From the NCBI GenBank assembly GCA_030704615.1, contig CM060733.1:69938001-70002000 (forward strand): 64,000 nucleotides of DNA. Direction: 5' to 3'. The stretch's first letter is position 1. Each line of letters opens with the position of its first letter. Both the position numbers and the translations under genes were made by a program. The notes beneath the pieces are model-generated. The model saw nothing but the letters and a program-made list of their open reading frames with translations. It searched no databases and had not been told where the DNA came from. The stretch comes from Takakia lepidozioides. Its lineage: Eukaryota; Streptophyta; Takakiopsida; Takakiales; Takakiaceae. This document shows positions 33,716 to 43,859 of the stretch, piece after piece.

Positions 33716-35655
33716 TGGGTGCCGGATGTACCCCTTTGACATTAGATCTTTGAGCTGAGTCTTCAGCTCGACCAACTCTCTGTGGCTCAACCGGTAGGGC
33801 GCCTTGGCAAGCGGTTCCGATCCCGGTATCACCTCAATCTTGTGGTCAACTCTTCTTCGCGGTGGCAAGCCGCTTGGTAAATCCTCCGGCATCACATCCT
33901 GGTATCTCTCCAAAATCCCTTTGATCCAATCTGGGCTCGGCTCCCCATCGCCTTCTCCCTTCACTTCTCTAATGTAAAGCAAAAACTGGGGCTCATGTGC
34001 CTCCTCCACGGCCCACTCCCTTGCTGACAGAAGGTTTATTCGCCCTCCCACGGGTTTGGGCGTTTCCAATACTCGTAAGACTTCGCCACCATCCCCACAT
34101 GGTAGCGTGACTACTCTTTTGCGGCCATTTATGACCGCTCCGGATTTGCTCAAAAAGGTCATCCCCAAAATGAGATCCACTCCATCGATCTCGCAAATGG
34201 TGAAGTTCTCACGTCCTTCCCATTTCCCCAGTTGAAGAGGGACATCGAACGCCAACCTCGTCGCCAATTGCGGTTCTCCTTTGGCAGAACGCACCTCAAT
34301 AGAGGCCCCCACGTCACTTGTCGAGAGTCCCAGCTTTTGTGCCGTTGCCGGTGTCATGAAGGAGTGCGACACTCCTGTGTCCACCAACAATGACACGTTA
34401 GTTCCGGATATTATCCCATCCACGAACAAAAACTGACTCCCTTTACGTAAGGCGCCAGTTTCCTGATACAACTCATAAGAAAATTTGCCTACCTTGCAAG
34501 TCCTGGCGACCACCGCTTCCACCAAGCGACTGATGGTATCTTCCGACAGCTCTGTGGTCGCCCGAGTCATGTTCAATTGCCGGGGCTTCGTGCACTTCTT
34601 GGCCATGTGCCCGGGCTCCCCGCAATTGAAACACACTCCATCAAAGGTCGCCTTCTGTCCGCCATAGGCCGCTCCACCCGCTTTTCTTTTTGAAGCACTG
34701 GGTGCCGCCTTGACTTGTGAAGGCCATCCCTTCGATTTCCACGTGCCATTGTCGCCGCGTGGCCTATCCCACTTCTTTTCCGGTCGGAAGGCGTCACCTT
34801 CCCGCCGGGTCTTCTTGTGGTTCAGCTCCGTACGGCCTAGTCTTTCACCCCTAGGGACATCCGAGAAATATTCAGCCCTCTCAATTGCCTCGTTCAAAGT
34901 CTTAGGTGGCTTCTCCTCCAACTTCCGCCTAGCCCATGGGGCCAGTCCCGCCACAAAGTTGAAGACCATTTCTGGTTCTGCCATGTCCGCGACTTCGAGC
35001 AACAGCACATTGAAAGCCTGGACATATCCCCGAATGTCATCTGTTTGCTTCAAATTCCTCATCTTGTCCCGGGCAAGCCAGGACGCGTTGAGGGGCACAA
35101 ACTGCCTTTTCATCAATTCCTTGAACCCACTCCAATTCAAGGTTTCCGGGCTTGGACCTCGATCGTGAAGGCGTTTCTCTGCCACCATTGTTGAGCATAG
35201 CCCCTCAAATAGGTGGGAGCCACTTCCACCCGGTCCTCGTCACTCAACTTGGCCGCCCGGAAGTACTGCTCTAGCTCCAGGAGCCAGGTGTTGAGTGCCT
35301 TCCGATTTTGGACGCCCTCGAAGGTGCCGGGTTCCTTAGGCTTCACCTTAAATTTTGCCTTAGTGGAAGTGGCATTAGCCGCCTTCAACATGTTTCAACG
35401 TCCCGCCAAATTGCGCCAACAACCCTTCCCAAAAGGCTGCCGGCATGGGAGGCATCTGTTGGTCGGTCGGAGCTCTCACGGATTCCTCGGGCTCCGACTC
35501 CTCAGATTCCTCCTGCTCTTGAGCGGCCTCATTTTCGGAGTCATGCATCGCTTCCTCAAACGGCCGCCTCGGTGACACGTCGCCCCATCGGGCTCACCAG
35601 GATCATCATCTTTGGGCCGTTCCGCTTTTGCTTTGGCTTGCCCGACCCCATGATG
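33716..35655 (-). pseudogene. Ty3/gypsy Gag-protease with truncated RT start (element A)
   Basis: Gag starts at an ATG near 35,653, just inside the primer-binding site, and passes through frameshifts near 35,580, 35,388 and 35,185. The capsid-like retrotransposon Gag region includes LRGYAQQWW and WSGFKELMKRQFVP. A CCHC nucleic-acid knuckle CFNCGEPGHMAKKC follows at about 34,640. The aspartic protease has LLVDTGVSHSFM instead of the usual DSGA, then DLILGMTFL. The RT N-terminus (VDHKIEVIPGSEP, PYRLSHREL, LMSKGYIRHP) is cut at about 33,716, so RT, RNase H and integrase are absent. The order Gag-PR-RT is that of plant gypsy elements. The truncation and frameshifts make it dead. Confidence 0.88.
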
Positions 35656-35692
35656 AGGCCAATCCCAAGGACGATCACGTACTGAACTCTAA

Positions 35693-35704
35693 GCTTTGAT
35701 ACCA
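35693..35704 (-). other. Primer-binding site of gypsy element A
   Basis: On the minus strand TGGTATCAAAGC lies two bases inside the LTR end, near-identical to the plant initiator tRNA-Met complement TGGTATCAGAGC used by many plant LTR elements. It fixes the 5' LTR boundary. Confidence 0.85.
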
Positions 35705-35706
35705 AG

Positions 35707-36420
35707 TGTCGCGCACCTCACTTCGGTAAGCTCCCCTTCAGGTCATAGTTGCTAGCTTGATGCGCGCCTAACTCCCAACCTGGCCGCCGGACCAACTTGG
35801 AGCTTCGGCTGCTCACCGGGGCATAACGGTCCCCCTTTGAACTCCCAAAGAACCCTCCACCGATTTGGAACCAGCGGGAATTCCCTTTGGTAGTTGGCAG
35901 TCCGGAACAGCTCCCCACTCTTTGGTCGCTTTCCGGCTCGCTCGCTTACTCACTAGTTTTTGGTCACCAACGGGCTTGCACCGTTCTCGGGGTTACTACT
36001 CCCTATATATACTTCTGTAGCTGTCCGCGGGGGTTTCACAACCAGCCATGCCATTTTATGGCGAACCACCACGAAAATCCTCGACTCCCGGTGATGAGTC
36101 GCGGTGAGTCTTGGCCCACTCACCACGGCCCCTATGGACCGTGATGAGTCCCAAGACTCCCCACGACTCCCACCACAAGGTCTCCGCCCCCATGGTGAGT
36201 CCTATGCCACCCCCACTAAGTCCCGCTAAGCTACCACCACCCCTTGTGGAGCCACCCCCACCGCACCCGGTGTGCGGGGCTCCCCTAGTGAGCGCCTCCG
36301 CCTCCTTGAGTGCCTTGGACACTCAAGGGTGCTTCAGCCCCCCATACCTATCGCTGCCGCTGCCCCACCACAGGGGCAGCCCCTCATGTGTCCCTGCCCT
36401 CAAGGCAAAGGGCCGCGACA
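35707..36420 (-). mobile_element. 5' LTR of gypsy element A
   Basis: Read on the minus strand the 714-nt segment starts TGTCGCGGCC and ends GTGCGCGACA, with the TG...CA ends and short inverted termini (TGTCGCG/CGCGACA) of LTRs. The primer-binding site follows after two bases. It is inserted exactly at the edge of a copy of repeat R (36,422). No matching 3' LTR is present, because the element is truncated at 33.7 kb. Confidence 0.85.
36004..36011 (-). promoter_or_regulatory. LTR TATA box
   Basis: GTATATATAGGG on the minus strand lies in the middle of the LTR, where the promoter (U3/R border) of an LTR retrotransposon is expected. Confidence 0.5.
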
Positions 36421-36421
36421 A

Positions 36422-36482
36422 TTAAATACAAATAACTAGCTTTATTCTAGTTGTTTTCACACTGCGCTTATTTAACTTGACA
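36422..36482 (+). repeat. Dispersed repeat R, copy 2
   Basis: 61 nt nearly identical to 87-147. Its left edge is the insertion point of gypsy element A. Confidence 0.8.
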
Positions 36483-36829
36483 GCTGTCGTGCGCATACGT
36501 ATCGCTACACAACTACATCGCTGTCCAAACCACACCACACATATATGCACAATAAAGTAGTCTGCCACAATCGCCCCTCTAGCTGGCGGGTAGGTCCCTC
36601 TACCTCCAGATAGCTACAAGATGTAATAGCCACAGCCGTACTAAGTCCTCTATCACTGTCCCTATTGCACTCAAACTCTATAGACCAAGAGGCCGGGTAC
36701 AAGAGTAGCCCCATCGTTAGTCGTTGTCTTGCAATCTGTGAACTTGAGCCAGGACCTCGTGTGTTCAAGGTCTCCTAGTAGTTGGGCCTTGCGTTTCTTG
36801 TTAGCCTTCCATGGTTGTATCCACTCCCA
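36483..36829. other. Downstream sequence of gypsy element B
   Basis: Non-coding DNA after the PHD stop codon. It may contain the polypurine tract and part of a 3' LTR, but with no second LTR for comparison I cannot place them. Confidence 0.4.
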
Positions 36830-37482
36830 CTATCCAATGCAATGTGGACATAACCAATCCCCATCCGGAACCATCTCAAGAGGTGGAGTCAAGCATCCCA
36901 TATGCCAACCTCTAGAGCATGGATCACACACCAGCATGGTGGCTGCCCCTCTAGCAGACCCACACAACATGCACCTCAAACCTGCAGATACCACTGCCAA
37001 GTTTGGGTCTATCCTGCCATCAACATTCGGAAGGTGTCATGGCGCACAATTACGCACATGGTCCTTCCAAGTTATGCCATCCCGACCCTCCAAGACCAAG
37101 ACGCTTGAGGGCAAGACCTCTCGAACCCTCAAAATAACACGTCCTGCAGTCACATCCAAGGTCGTAGGAGCAGTCTGCTGCAGATAGACGTAGTCACCAG
37201 GGTTGAATCCGAACCCCAGGACGATAGCCCCCACCACGTATGGTAGCATACCTCAATGTATCACGGGTTGTGCAATGGCAAGGTTCTCAAAAGCCATTGG
37301 CATGACTTTCTTGAACAACTCTGCACGTTGCTCACATGCACGTGCCCACACATCCGGACGTCAAGGTTAAGAACTGTAGCAGCTTCTCTGCGAATGGATG
37401 TAGGCAAATCCGGCTCTCGGCCAAAGAAAAGAAAGTATGGTGAGAAGGAGGCAAGTGATGCTTGCTTGAACCTGTAGCCCAT
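36830..37482 (-). pseudogene. Integrase C-terminus fused to a PHD finger (element B)
   Basis: The frame 37,482-37,261 gives the end of the integrase core (KQASLASFSPYFLFFGREPD). After a shift, 37,249 onward gives the small beta-barrel-like domain (NPGDYVYLQQTAPTTLD, RVREVLPSSVLVLEGRDG). Past an in-frame TGA (37,037) comes a PHD zinc finger at 36,839-36,973 with the complete C4-H-C3 ligand set: CMLC, CDPC, WHMGC and WLCPHC. The protein ends two residues later (TAG at 36,830). PHD fingers read histone H3 tails, usually H3K4 state; on an integrase this would replace the chromodomain that targets other gypsy elements. The chromatin-targeting role is inference. Confidence 0.85.
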
Positions 37483-38204
37483 GGCTAGCCAGGGTAACTG
37501 AAGGTCCCAATCTCCTAGGTGTCCCTTCTACAAGCCGTACTTGCGCAAACCCCTCTTTACTGTTTGAACAACTCTCTCTGCCAAGCCATCGGCCTTAGGA
37601 TGATCCCGAGAAGTGGTGTGGTGGTCTATCAAGGCCTTGTCACACAAACCTGAAACTCCCCCAAGAACTCTCTCCCTTGGTCCGTGAGTACCTCAGCTGG
37701 AGCACCGAATCGGCTAAGCACACAATCCAAGAATGCATATGCAGCTCCCTCACTAGCCTTATCAGGCAATGGAACCAATTCAATCCACTTGAGAAGTGCT
37801 CCACCATCACCAACACGTACTTGTTGTGGCGCATGGTCAGTGGCAACGGCCCTGCGAAGTCAAGACCACCTGTAGCCCAATCCCATGATCAGAAGAGGGT
37901 GCAATTGTGGAGTAGGGGCATTGAATGAAGCACGCACCCTGTTATACACCATGCACCTAGCCACAAATTGTTGCACCTCTGTGTGCATACCACGCCACCA
38001 ATACTGCCCCTGCAGTAGACTATGAGTGTGTTGCACCCCAAAATGCCCCAACTCCTCATGGGCATGCCGCACTAACCGTGCCCGCTGTGTTGGGTGAGGC
38101 ACAATCCTCACTCGACCATCCTCCCACACTCGGAGCAGGTGTGTCCCCTCCCACTTGAACCTCTTGGCTCGTTGTAGGATCCAATCCCTCTCCTTGGCAG
38201 TCAC
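37483..38204 (-). pseudogene. Integrase zinc-binding and core domain (element B)
   Basis: The H2C2 region reads HEELGHFGVQHTHSLL...YWWRGMHTEVQQFVARCMVY. The last zinc ligand is lost: CMVY where CxxC is expected. The core starts MRHNKYVLVMVEHFS, so Glu replaces the first catalytic Asp, and shifts frame several times between 37.84 and 37.50 kb. Integrase inserts the cDNA; this copy cannot. It lies between RNase H and the PHD-bearing C-terminus. Confidence 0.8.
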
Positions 38205-38760
38205 AGTGGCTGCAGTGTCTCCAGTGCGGAGTAGTCCAACACAACTGAATCCTCATGTATATCTTTGGCGCCACCTTGCTCATTGCTGGCCTCAGGGTCC
38301 TCAGACACTTGATCTATAGTCATCCCTGTTGCATGTCCAACCTGGCCTTCCGCTTCCAAGATACACAGAAATGCAGATGCATGCCATCCGGGCACCATCT
38401 CCTCGTCCGTCTCACCATGCCACCGAGCTCCAGTGTCATCCTGCTGGCTCGTGCATGGATTGCGACTCAACCCATCTGCATTGCGATTGACCAAACCCGG
38501 TCGATGCACCACCTGAAAGTCATACTCTTGAAGGATGAGTGCCCACCGTGCAAGCTTCCCCGTAAGCTTGTCTGACTCCATCAACCACTTGAGTGGTTGG
38601 TGATCCGTGACAAGGATGAAGAGATTGTCGTATAGATAGCACCTGAAGTGTGCCACAGCCCACATTGCAGCTAAGCATTCTCCCTCATATGAGCTATACT
38701 TAGACTCAGCAGCATTGTTCGAGCGGCTAGCGTAAGCCACTACGAACTCTCTTCCTCATC
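38201..38760 (-). pseudogene. RNase H domain (element B)
   Basis: The frame reads MAYASRSNNAAESKYSSYEG, then TDHQPLKWLMES and NRNADGLSR, the conserved RNase H signatures of gypsy elements (Glu in YEGE, Asp in TDHQ, Asp in NADGLSR). It is joined to the RT end only after small indels at 38.74-38.80 kb. RNase H removes the RNA strand during reverse transcription. The C-terminal tail is a connector to integrase. Confidence 0.88.
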
Positions 38761-39976
38761 ATCCACCTGTGTGAGCACCGCTCCAAGCCCCAGCATGCTC
38801 CAAATCTGTATGCAGCTGAAAAGGACGCCCCCTAATAGGTCGTCTCAAGATGGGCGCCGAGGTCAACCTTGCCTTGAGCTCTTGAAAAGCTTGTTCTTGC
38901 TCATCTTCCCACTGCCACTCCTGGTCCACCTTGGTAAGCTTGGTTAGAGCCTTTGCAATGGCACTAAATCCCTTAACAAACCGTCTGTAATAGTTTGCTA
39001 ACCCCATGAAAGCTCGAACTCGGCTCACATCCGTGGGGCGTGGAACCTGTGCAATGGACTCTACCTTAGTCTGCTGTACCCCCAATCCTCCAGGATATAT
39101 CATGTGACCCAGATACTCAATCTGGTTGTGGAAAAACTTGCACTTTCCCGGATGTAACTTCAATCCGTGCGTCCTCAAGCGCTCAAATACCCCCTGAAGG
39201 TGTCTCTCATGCTCCTCCACCGTAGCACTAAAGATAATGATGTCATCTATGTAGCACCGAGCAAACTCCACCCCTGCTAGAATCTTGTCCATGACCCTTT
39301 GAAACTCAGCAGGAGCGTTTTTAAGCCCAAATGGTAAGAACCGCCACTGGTATAGGCAATCCTTCCCGTGCTCATTGATCCCCCAGAATGCCGTCTTTTG
39401 CTTATCCGCCTTCTTGATCGGCAACTGGTGATATCCGGATCGTAAATCCAACGTGCTAAAGACCTTGGAATGCCCAATGGCATCAAAGATCTCCTCTGGT
39501 GTCAGCATGGCATACCTATCGGACTTGGTCTGACGATTTACAGGCCGGTAATCACCGCACATACGTCTCTCCGTCCAATTGCCATAGACATCCTTCTTGG
39601 CTGGCATCACTGTGGCTGAAGCATACTCTCCACCAGAGAGCTCCACCAAACCTGCCTCCCAAAGATCTTGAGTTCTCATCTGAATCAAGGACCTCTCCAT
39701 GTCACTGTATCTATAGGGTCTTCGAAAGATTGGCGTGTCAGTAGCCAATTCAATGCGAATCTCTTGACCCTTCAGTGCCTCCAAGTCCTTCAAACTGAAG
39801 GCAAAGCAATTCCTGTAAGCCCTCAGGAACCGCCGCATACATCGTCTCTCTCCTCCGGTGACAATGGGTCCAATGTCAGGCTCCCAATTGTCCTCCGTAA
39901 CTGCAATCTTAAGTCCAGTGGGCTTTAGAGGTAGAGAACGCGTCCCGTGGTTGCTATGCTGCAACCTCTTGAGCAA
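38759..39976 (-). pseudogene. Reverse transcriptase (element B)
   Basis: A 405-residue frame holds all RT fingers and palm motifs: RMCGDYRPVNRQT, FSTLDLRSGYHQLPI (first catalytic Asp), FLPFGLKNAPAEFQRVMD, the catalytic CYIDDIIIFS (YxDD form) and KCKFFHNQIEYLGHMI, then the thumb FMGLANYYRRFVKGF. It is the best preserved domain of the element, without an internal stop. It is linked to the upstream DNMT by a frameshift near 39,965, and its end is shifted against RNase H. Confidence 0.93.
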
Positions 39977-40228
39977 TACTCCCTTCCTGCTCAGTCAATG
40001 ACAAGGCCTCATCCTGCCCCATCATCTCATCATTGAGAACCTCCTCAACTCGAGAAGAATCCCCAACCTCATCCATCACAGCTGCCTTGGCTGCCAACTC
40101 CCTCTGGACCTCGAGCACCTCCCACGTGTGCCATGGATGTCTACACCCCGTGGTCCTCACCAGCTCGCCCCCACTCGCTGCCTGTACCATCTCGGTAGGC
40201 AGAGAGACCGTCAAGGGAAGTGCACTCC

Positions 40229-41200
40229 GTACTCTACGTTGCTCAGCCATAGCCAAGCTGATAATCCAGGTCAAGCAATTGAGATCCATTGCTTGCCCCA
40301 ACACCTGACGACGTGATGCCTCAGAAAGAGAAGGCACCGCCGTGGTCCCAGTGGAAAACCCCATAGCCCGCTCTCGCTCGTTGGCATTAGGCTCCACTAA
40401 CTGTTGCAACTGAGCATCCCACAGGAGGCCATGTCCACCATCCCGAAAAGCATGGGATCCTGGGAAGCTGAGCAGTGTAGGTCATGTTGCTCGTGGTTGA
40501 CCCACCCTGTTGACCACTGCCAAAGGCGAATGGTCATCGTATCTCACACGTTGAGACTGCCTCCCTGTGTCCAAAATGCTGTCCACTATGAGGTGTGTTG
40601 GCCGCTGCACCCCATCAAATGCACGCTTGAGCAGTGCGGGTGGCATCAAGTTAGTCCACCATAGCCGTGGACGATGAGCCCGTGATCCCACTGCAGCTGC
40701 ATCCAGCAGCACTGCTGACCCAAGCCACAACCGGACTTGATGCACACTGGCCATCACCCTGGCCCGAGAATCGCCTATCAGTGGCACATTCTCCAAGATG
40801 TATGCTGACGATACAGCTTGATGAAGCTGCAAGTGGCGCAAAATCCACACCATCTCCCAAAACAGACCTGTCCTCGAGTCTCGCAATCCATTGCCATGCC
40901 CGGCTGATGAATGCCCTTGGCAGGGCCAACCTGCCACTACCAGATCAATGGAGCCAACCTGCTCCAAATCCGGTGCCCCCAGCAACGAAATGTCTGCTGG
41001 CAAGGCTTGTTGGTATCCACGAACTGCAGACACTGGCAACAAAGCAGGGTACTGTTGTACCAACTGAGCAACATGGCGCAGTGAGATGCGTCATGCAGTC
41101 TCATCCCTCTCCACATATAGGTAACGCCTTACCCGCACACGTGCCTGTAGCACAGCAGCCAATCCGGTGCTGATCCCGCCAAACAAGTCCAGAAGGCAAA
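40229..41200 (-). pseudogene. C5-cytosine DNA methyltransferase domain, DNMT3-like (element B)
   Basis: Motif I LLDLFGGISTG (AdoMet binding) at about 41,190 and the acidic loop YLYVERDE precede a TGA at 41,091. Then follow motif IV AGWPCQGHSSAG with the catalytic Cys, motif VI ILENVP, and motif VIII GSRAHRPRLWW. Past a TGA at 40,482 come motif IX ERERAMGF and motif X RRQVLGQAMDLNCLTW. The motif order is canonical (not rearranged as in DRM). VLLDAAAVGSRAHRPRLWW and the motif X form are closest to the DNMT3 class in my judgement. All pieces lie in one frame. In related elements the enzyme methylates CG sites de novo; here two nonsense codons inactivate it. It sits between protease and RT. Confidence 0.88.
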
Positions 41201-41597
41201 TGCCTTCATCCGGATACTGCCACACAATAGGTGTGGTATCCAATGGTGACAACTGAGGTGGTCCTGGTGCAATACCCGCACTCTCCTCCTCTCCTGACGG
41301 TACAAAAGCCTCTACCCAGGCTTGTTGCACCCGTCGATCAGCAACCTGCTGCAAATCCTTGCTCGTACCCCACAATGGAGTGTGAGCAACCATGGCAGGC
41401 AACTCCGCCATACCATGCATGTCATCCTGCTCTGCTGGAGGTGGCACATCCTCTGCATGGGCATTGCCTTCCAGCAACTCTCCAGGCCAACTAACTGCAG
41501 CTGTAAAGGCGGCTAGTGTTGGCATCTTGCCCCGTTGGGCAGCCGCAATACCCCCAATGAATGTCACAGGGAGCTGTGCACGACGACCATCCCCTGA

Positions 41598-43166
41598 CTA
41601 CCATCCAGGCCTGTAGAATGCTGACTCCTCCCAAAAGTCCAGGGTGAAGCCCATGGGGTATAACAGTGCCCCACCAACGAGGACATCGTAAGAGACCGCG
41701 TCTGTCACAATGGCCTTGGCTCGCATTACTGAGCCATCAATAGGATGATCCGGCTGCAGTCTAATGGCCAACTGATGCCGTGTCATGCCCCGAGCCTGCT
41801 CTGATCCTCCCAGAGATGTCTGTATCTGGAAAGGACAAGGCTCCATATCCGCCTCCATGAGACCCAAACCTGCAATAGCAGCTCTGCCCAACATCAGTGG
41901 CTGAGCTCCCGAGTCCAACAAGACCTGCAGTGGCCGGTACTTCTTGCCTGCCGGTCCACTCAAAGAGAAAATGTCATCCTGGTTGTCTAACAAGACAACT
42001 CCAGGTGTCACCATGGCGCGCTCAAAGGCTGGCCTAGCTGGCAGCTCCGTCAACTTGGCAGCTGCAACTTGCCATGGCACAGCCGTGGCAGTCTTGACCC
42101 TCAAATCCGAGGATCCCTCTGCCGCTACACCTTCCAGTAACTCCGCAGAAGATGAAGTGACCTCCCCACTCTCACAGAGTGTTGCTGCTAGTCTGAACAC
42201 TGCAGCTGGTCTTACCCCCGACGTCGCAATCATGGTTGTTGAGAACAGTGGGGCTTGACACACAGAGGTGGCTGCCCCCAACAACACACCGGCTGCACTA
42301 GCCTTGGCAGCAGGTGTCAGTGCTGCACGTGTAGCTCTCCCCAATGGCATAGAAACCTCCGCCTCGGTAACAGTCGGGCGAGAACTAGGTGCCATGGATG
42401 GCGTTGACACTGTCTCCGCCAAAGTGAATGACTGAGGCAGCCTCGCCTGACGGCTTGCCTCCCCACGTTGTGGATCCAACTCCACCTCTGCACCTCGTGG
42501 CTTAGGAACTCGTGCTGCTCCTCGAGTCACGGCTGCAGCAGACTCCACCTGCACTAGTGGTAGTGCTACTCCGCACATGAATCCCATGCCTCCCATATCT
42601 CCTCCCTTAGGCGCAGGAGGTGGACCATCTCGCCTGGGAGCTGGTACCGCCTGAGCTGTAGCCATGGCAGCGAGCCTCTGCTCTAGCTGCTGAAGCCGGT
42701 TGGCCATGCCTTGGTCAATACCCTGACCTCCGAGTCCTTGGCCATGTTGAGCTTGCCCTTGGCCTGCACCTCGTGCCCGGCCACCTCGTCCTCTCTGGGC
42801 TGGTCCACCTCGCCCCCGGCCACCATTGTTCCCTTGGAACTGGCCTGGGTGCAACTCAGGATGCAAGTCATAACAATGGGCATCTCCATGCCCATACTTG
42901 CCACAATGCCCACACTCCAACAGTGTAGGCTGTGCTTGTGCCGGCCTTTTGCCACTCTCTGGGCAATCTCTCTTGACATGGGGTCCTCCACATGTCCAAC
43001 ATATCACCCCTGGTTGCTGTTGGCCTGCAAAAGATGCCACGGGCCTCTTCACCTGAGGTCCCCTGTAAGCTCCATGGAACTTGGGTTGGGAAACCTTGCC
43101 CCCCTGACCACGCTGTTGGGCAGTCCCTTGTGCCTGTGGGCTGGCAGCTGCGCCTCGTGTAGGCAT
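41598..43166 (-). pseudogene. Zinc-knuckle and aspartic protease part (element B)
   Basis: This 522-residue frame begins ten codons after the Gag stop and in the same frame. It has a CCHC-like knuckle CWTCGGPHVKRDC (about residue 55) and a second Cys/His cluster CGHCGKYGHGDAHC (about residue 85). A Gly/Arg-rich RGRGG stretch and a long low-complexity Ala/Pro region follow. The retropepsin signature VLLDSGAQPLMLG lies near residue 415. It ends at a TAG (41,598), after which the frame continues into the DNMT-containing segment. The protease matures the polyprotein and the knuckles bind RNA. The long Ala-rich region between knuckle and protease is unusual. Confidence 0.85.
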
Positions 43167-43193
43167 GTCCTTGCCAAACCCAATGGTAACAAC

Positions 43194-43796
43194 TCACTCC
43201 TCCACCATGTTGAGCTCAATCCGCTCAGCCAGCAGAAACACATCTGCTAATGTGGGTTGGGCTGCTTGTAACAGGGTTGCATACCGCACTCTTCTCCTGA
43301 GCTCCTTGTCCAAAATTCCATTCCAGAACTGGATTGCCTGAGCTTCAGTAACCCCTTGGGTCACACTTATCAAGCGCCTCATACGAGTGTAGGCCTCTCG
43401 CCAGCTCTCACTGGGTTTGCGCTGGAAGTCTTTCAAACTTTGCAGCTTCTCTGTCCGTACACCTTGGTAGTTCCTCCGCAATTCCTGGAAGAACTCCACC
43501 ACCGGGTTGAATCTAGGCACATGTGTTGTAGTCGTGGCAGGAGGAGTAGTAGCACCTTTTGAACTGGTACCACCTGCAGAAGTACCGGCACTACTTGTTC
43601 CACTACTAGTACTGGCAGTGGGAGATATTGGTACTGATGCAGCTACTAGTTGCGTCGTGCCTCGAGTAATGGAGACGTAGTCAGGTGACCAATACATCCT
43701 CCACTCCTCAATCTCTGCTTCATGTCCTTGCCTAAACTCGTGGTAATCGTCCATAGGCGGGCCTTCCAAATGCTGGAACAGTCCCTTCCACGCCAT
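43194..43796 (-). pseudogene. Gag capsid region (element B)
   Basis: The 200-residue frame starts MAWKGLFQHLEGPP. It contains a Ser/Thr/Gly-rich linker, then the retrotransposon Gag helix region: FQELRRNYQGVRTEKLQSL and FQRKPSESWREAYTRMRRL, then AIQFWNGILDKELRRRV. It stops at TGA 43,194, but downstream codons in frame lead straight into the zinc-knuckle part. The N-terminal part before 43,796 continues without a clear start up to the MULE border near 43,850, so the 5' UTR and LTR are missing. Confidence 0.82.
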
Positions 43797-43859
43797 GAAT
43801 GGGGTGAATAGCCAGAGACTTTTGATGGGGATATCCTATTCGAGCTGCCTCCTCCTCCA

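Larger units (their letters stand above)
36830..43796 (-). mobile_element. Ty3/gypsy element B with DNA methyltransferase and PHD finger
   Basis: On the minus strand one polyprotein can be followed for 7 kb in the order Gag, CCHC knuckle, aspartic protease, C5-cytosine DNA methyltransferase, reverse transcriptase, RNase H, integrase, PHD finger. RT-RNase H-IN order defines Ty3/gypsy. Gag to DNMT, and separately integrase end to PHD, lie in unchanged frames broken only by single stops (43,194 TGA; 41,598 TAG; 41,091 TGA; 40,482 TGA; 37,037 TGA). The RT to IN part also has frameshifts (near 39,965, 38,745, 37.85 and 37.6 kb). LTRs are not seen: the right end abuts a MULE at about 43.85 kb, the left a copy of repeat R. 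Retrotransposons with captured DNMTs are known from charophytes and dinoflagellates. Confidence 0.9.

Noticed and set aside
36729-37187. Plus-strand ORF of 152 codons
   Set aside because: Antisense of the integrase/PHD coding region, whose minus-strand zinc-ligand pattern is complete.
43194-43196. Gag TGA stop as programmed readthrough between Gag and Pol
   Set aside because: The frame is continuous, so readthrough is possible, but the same element has four other in-frame stops of the same deamination type, making a mutation the simpler reading.
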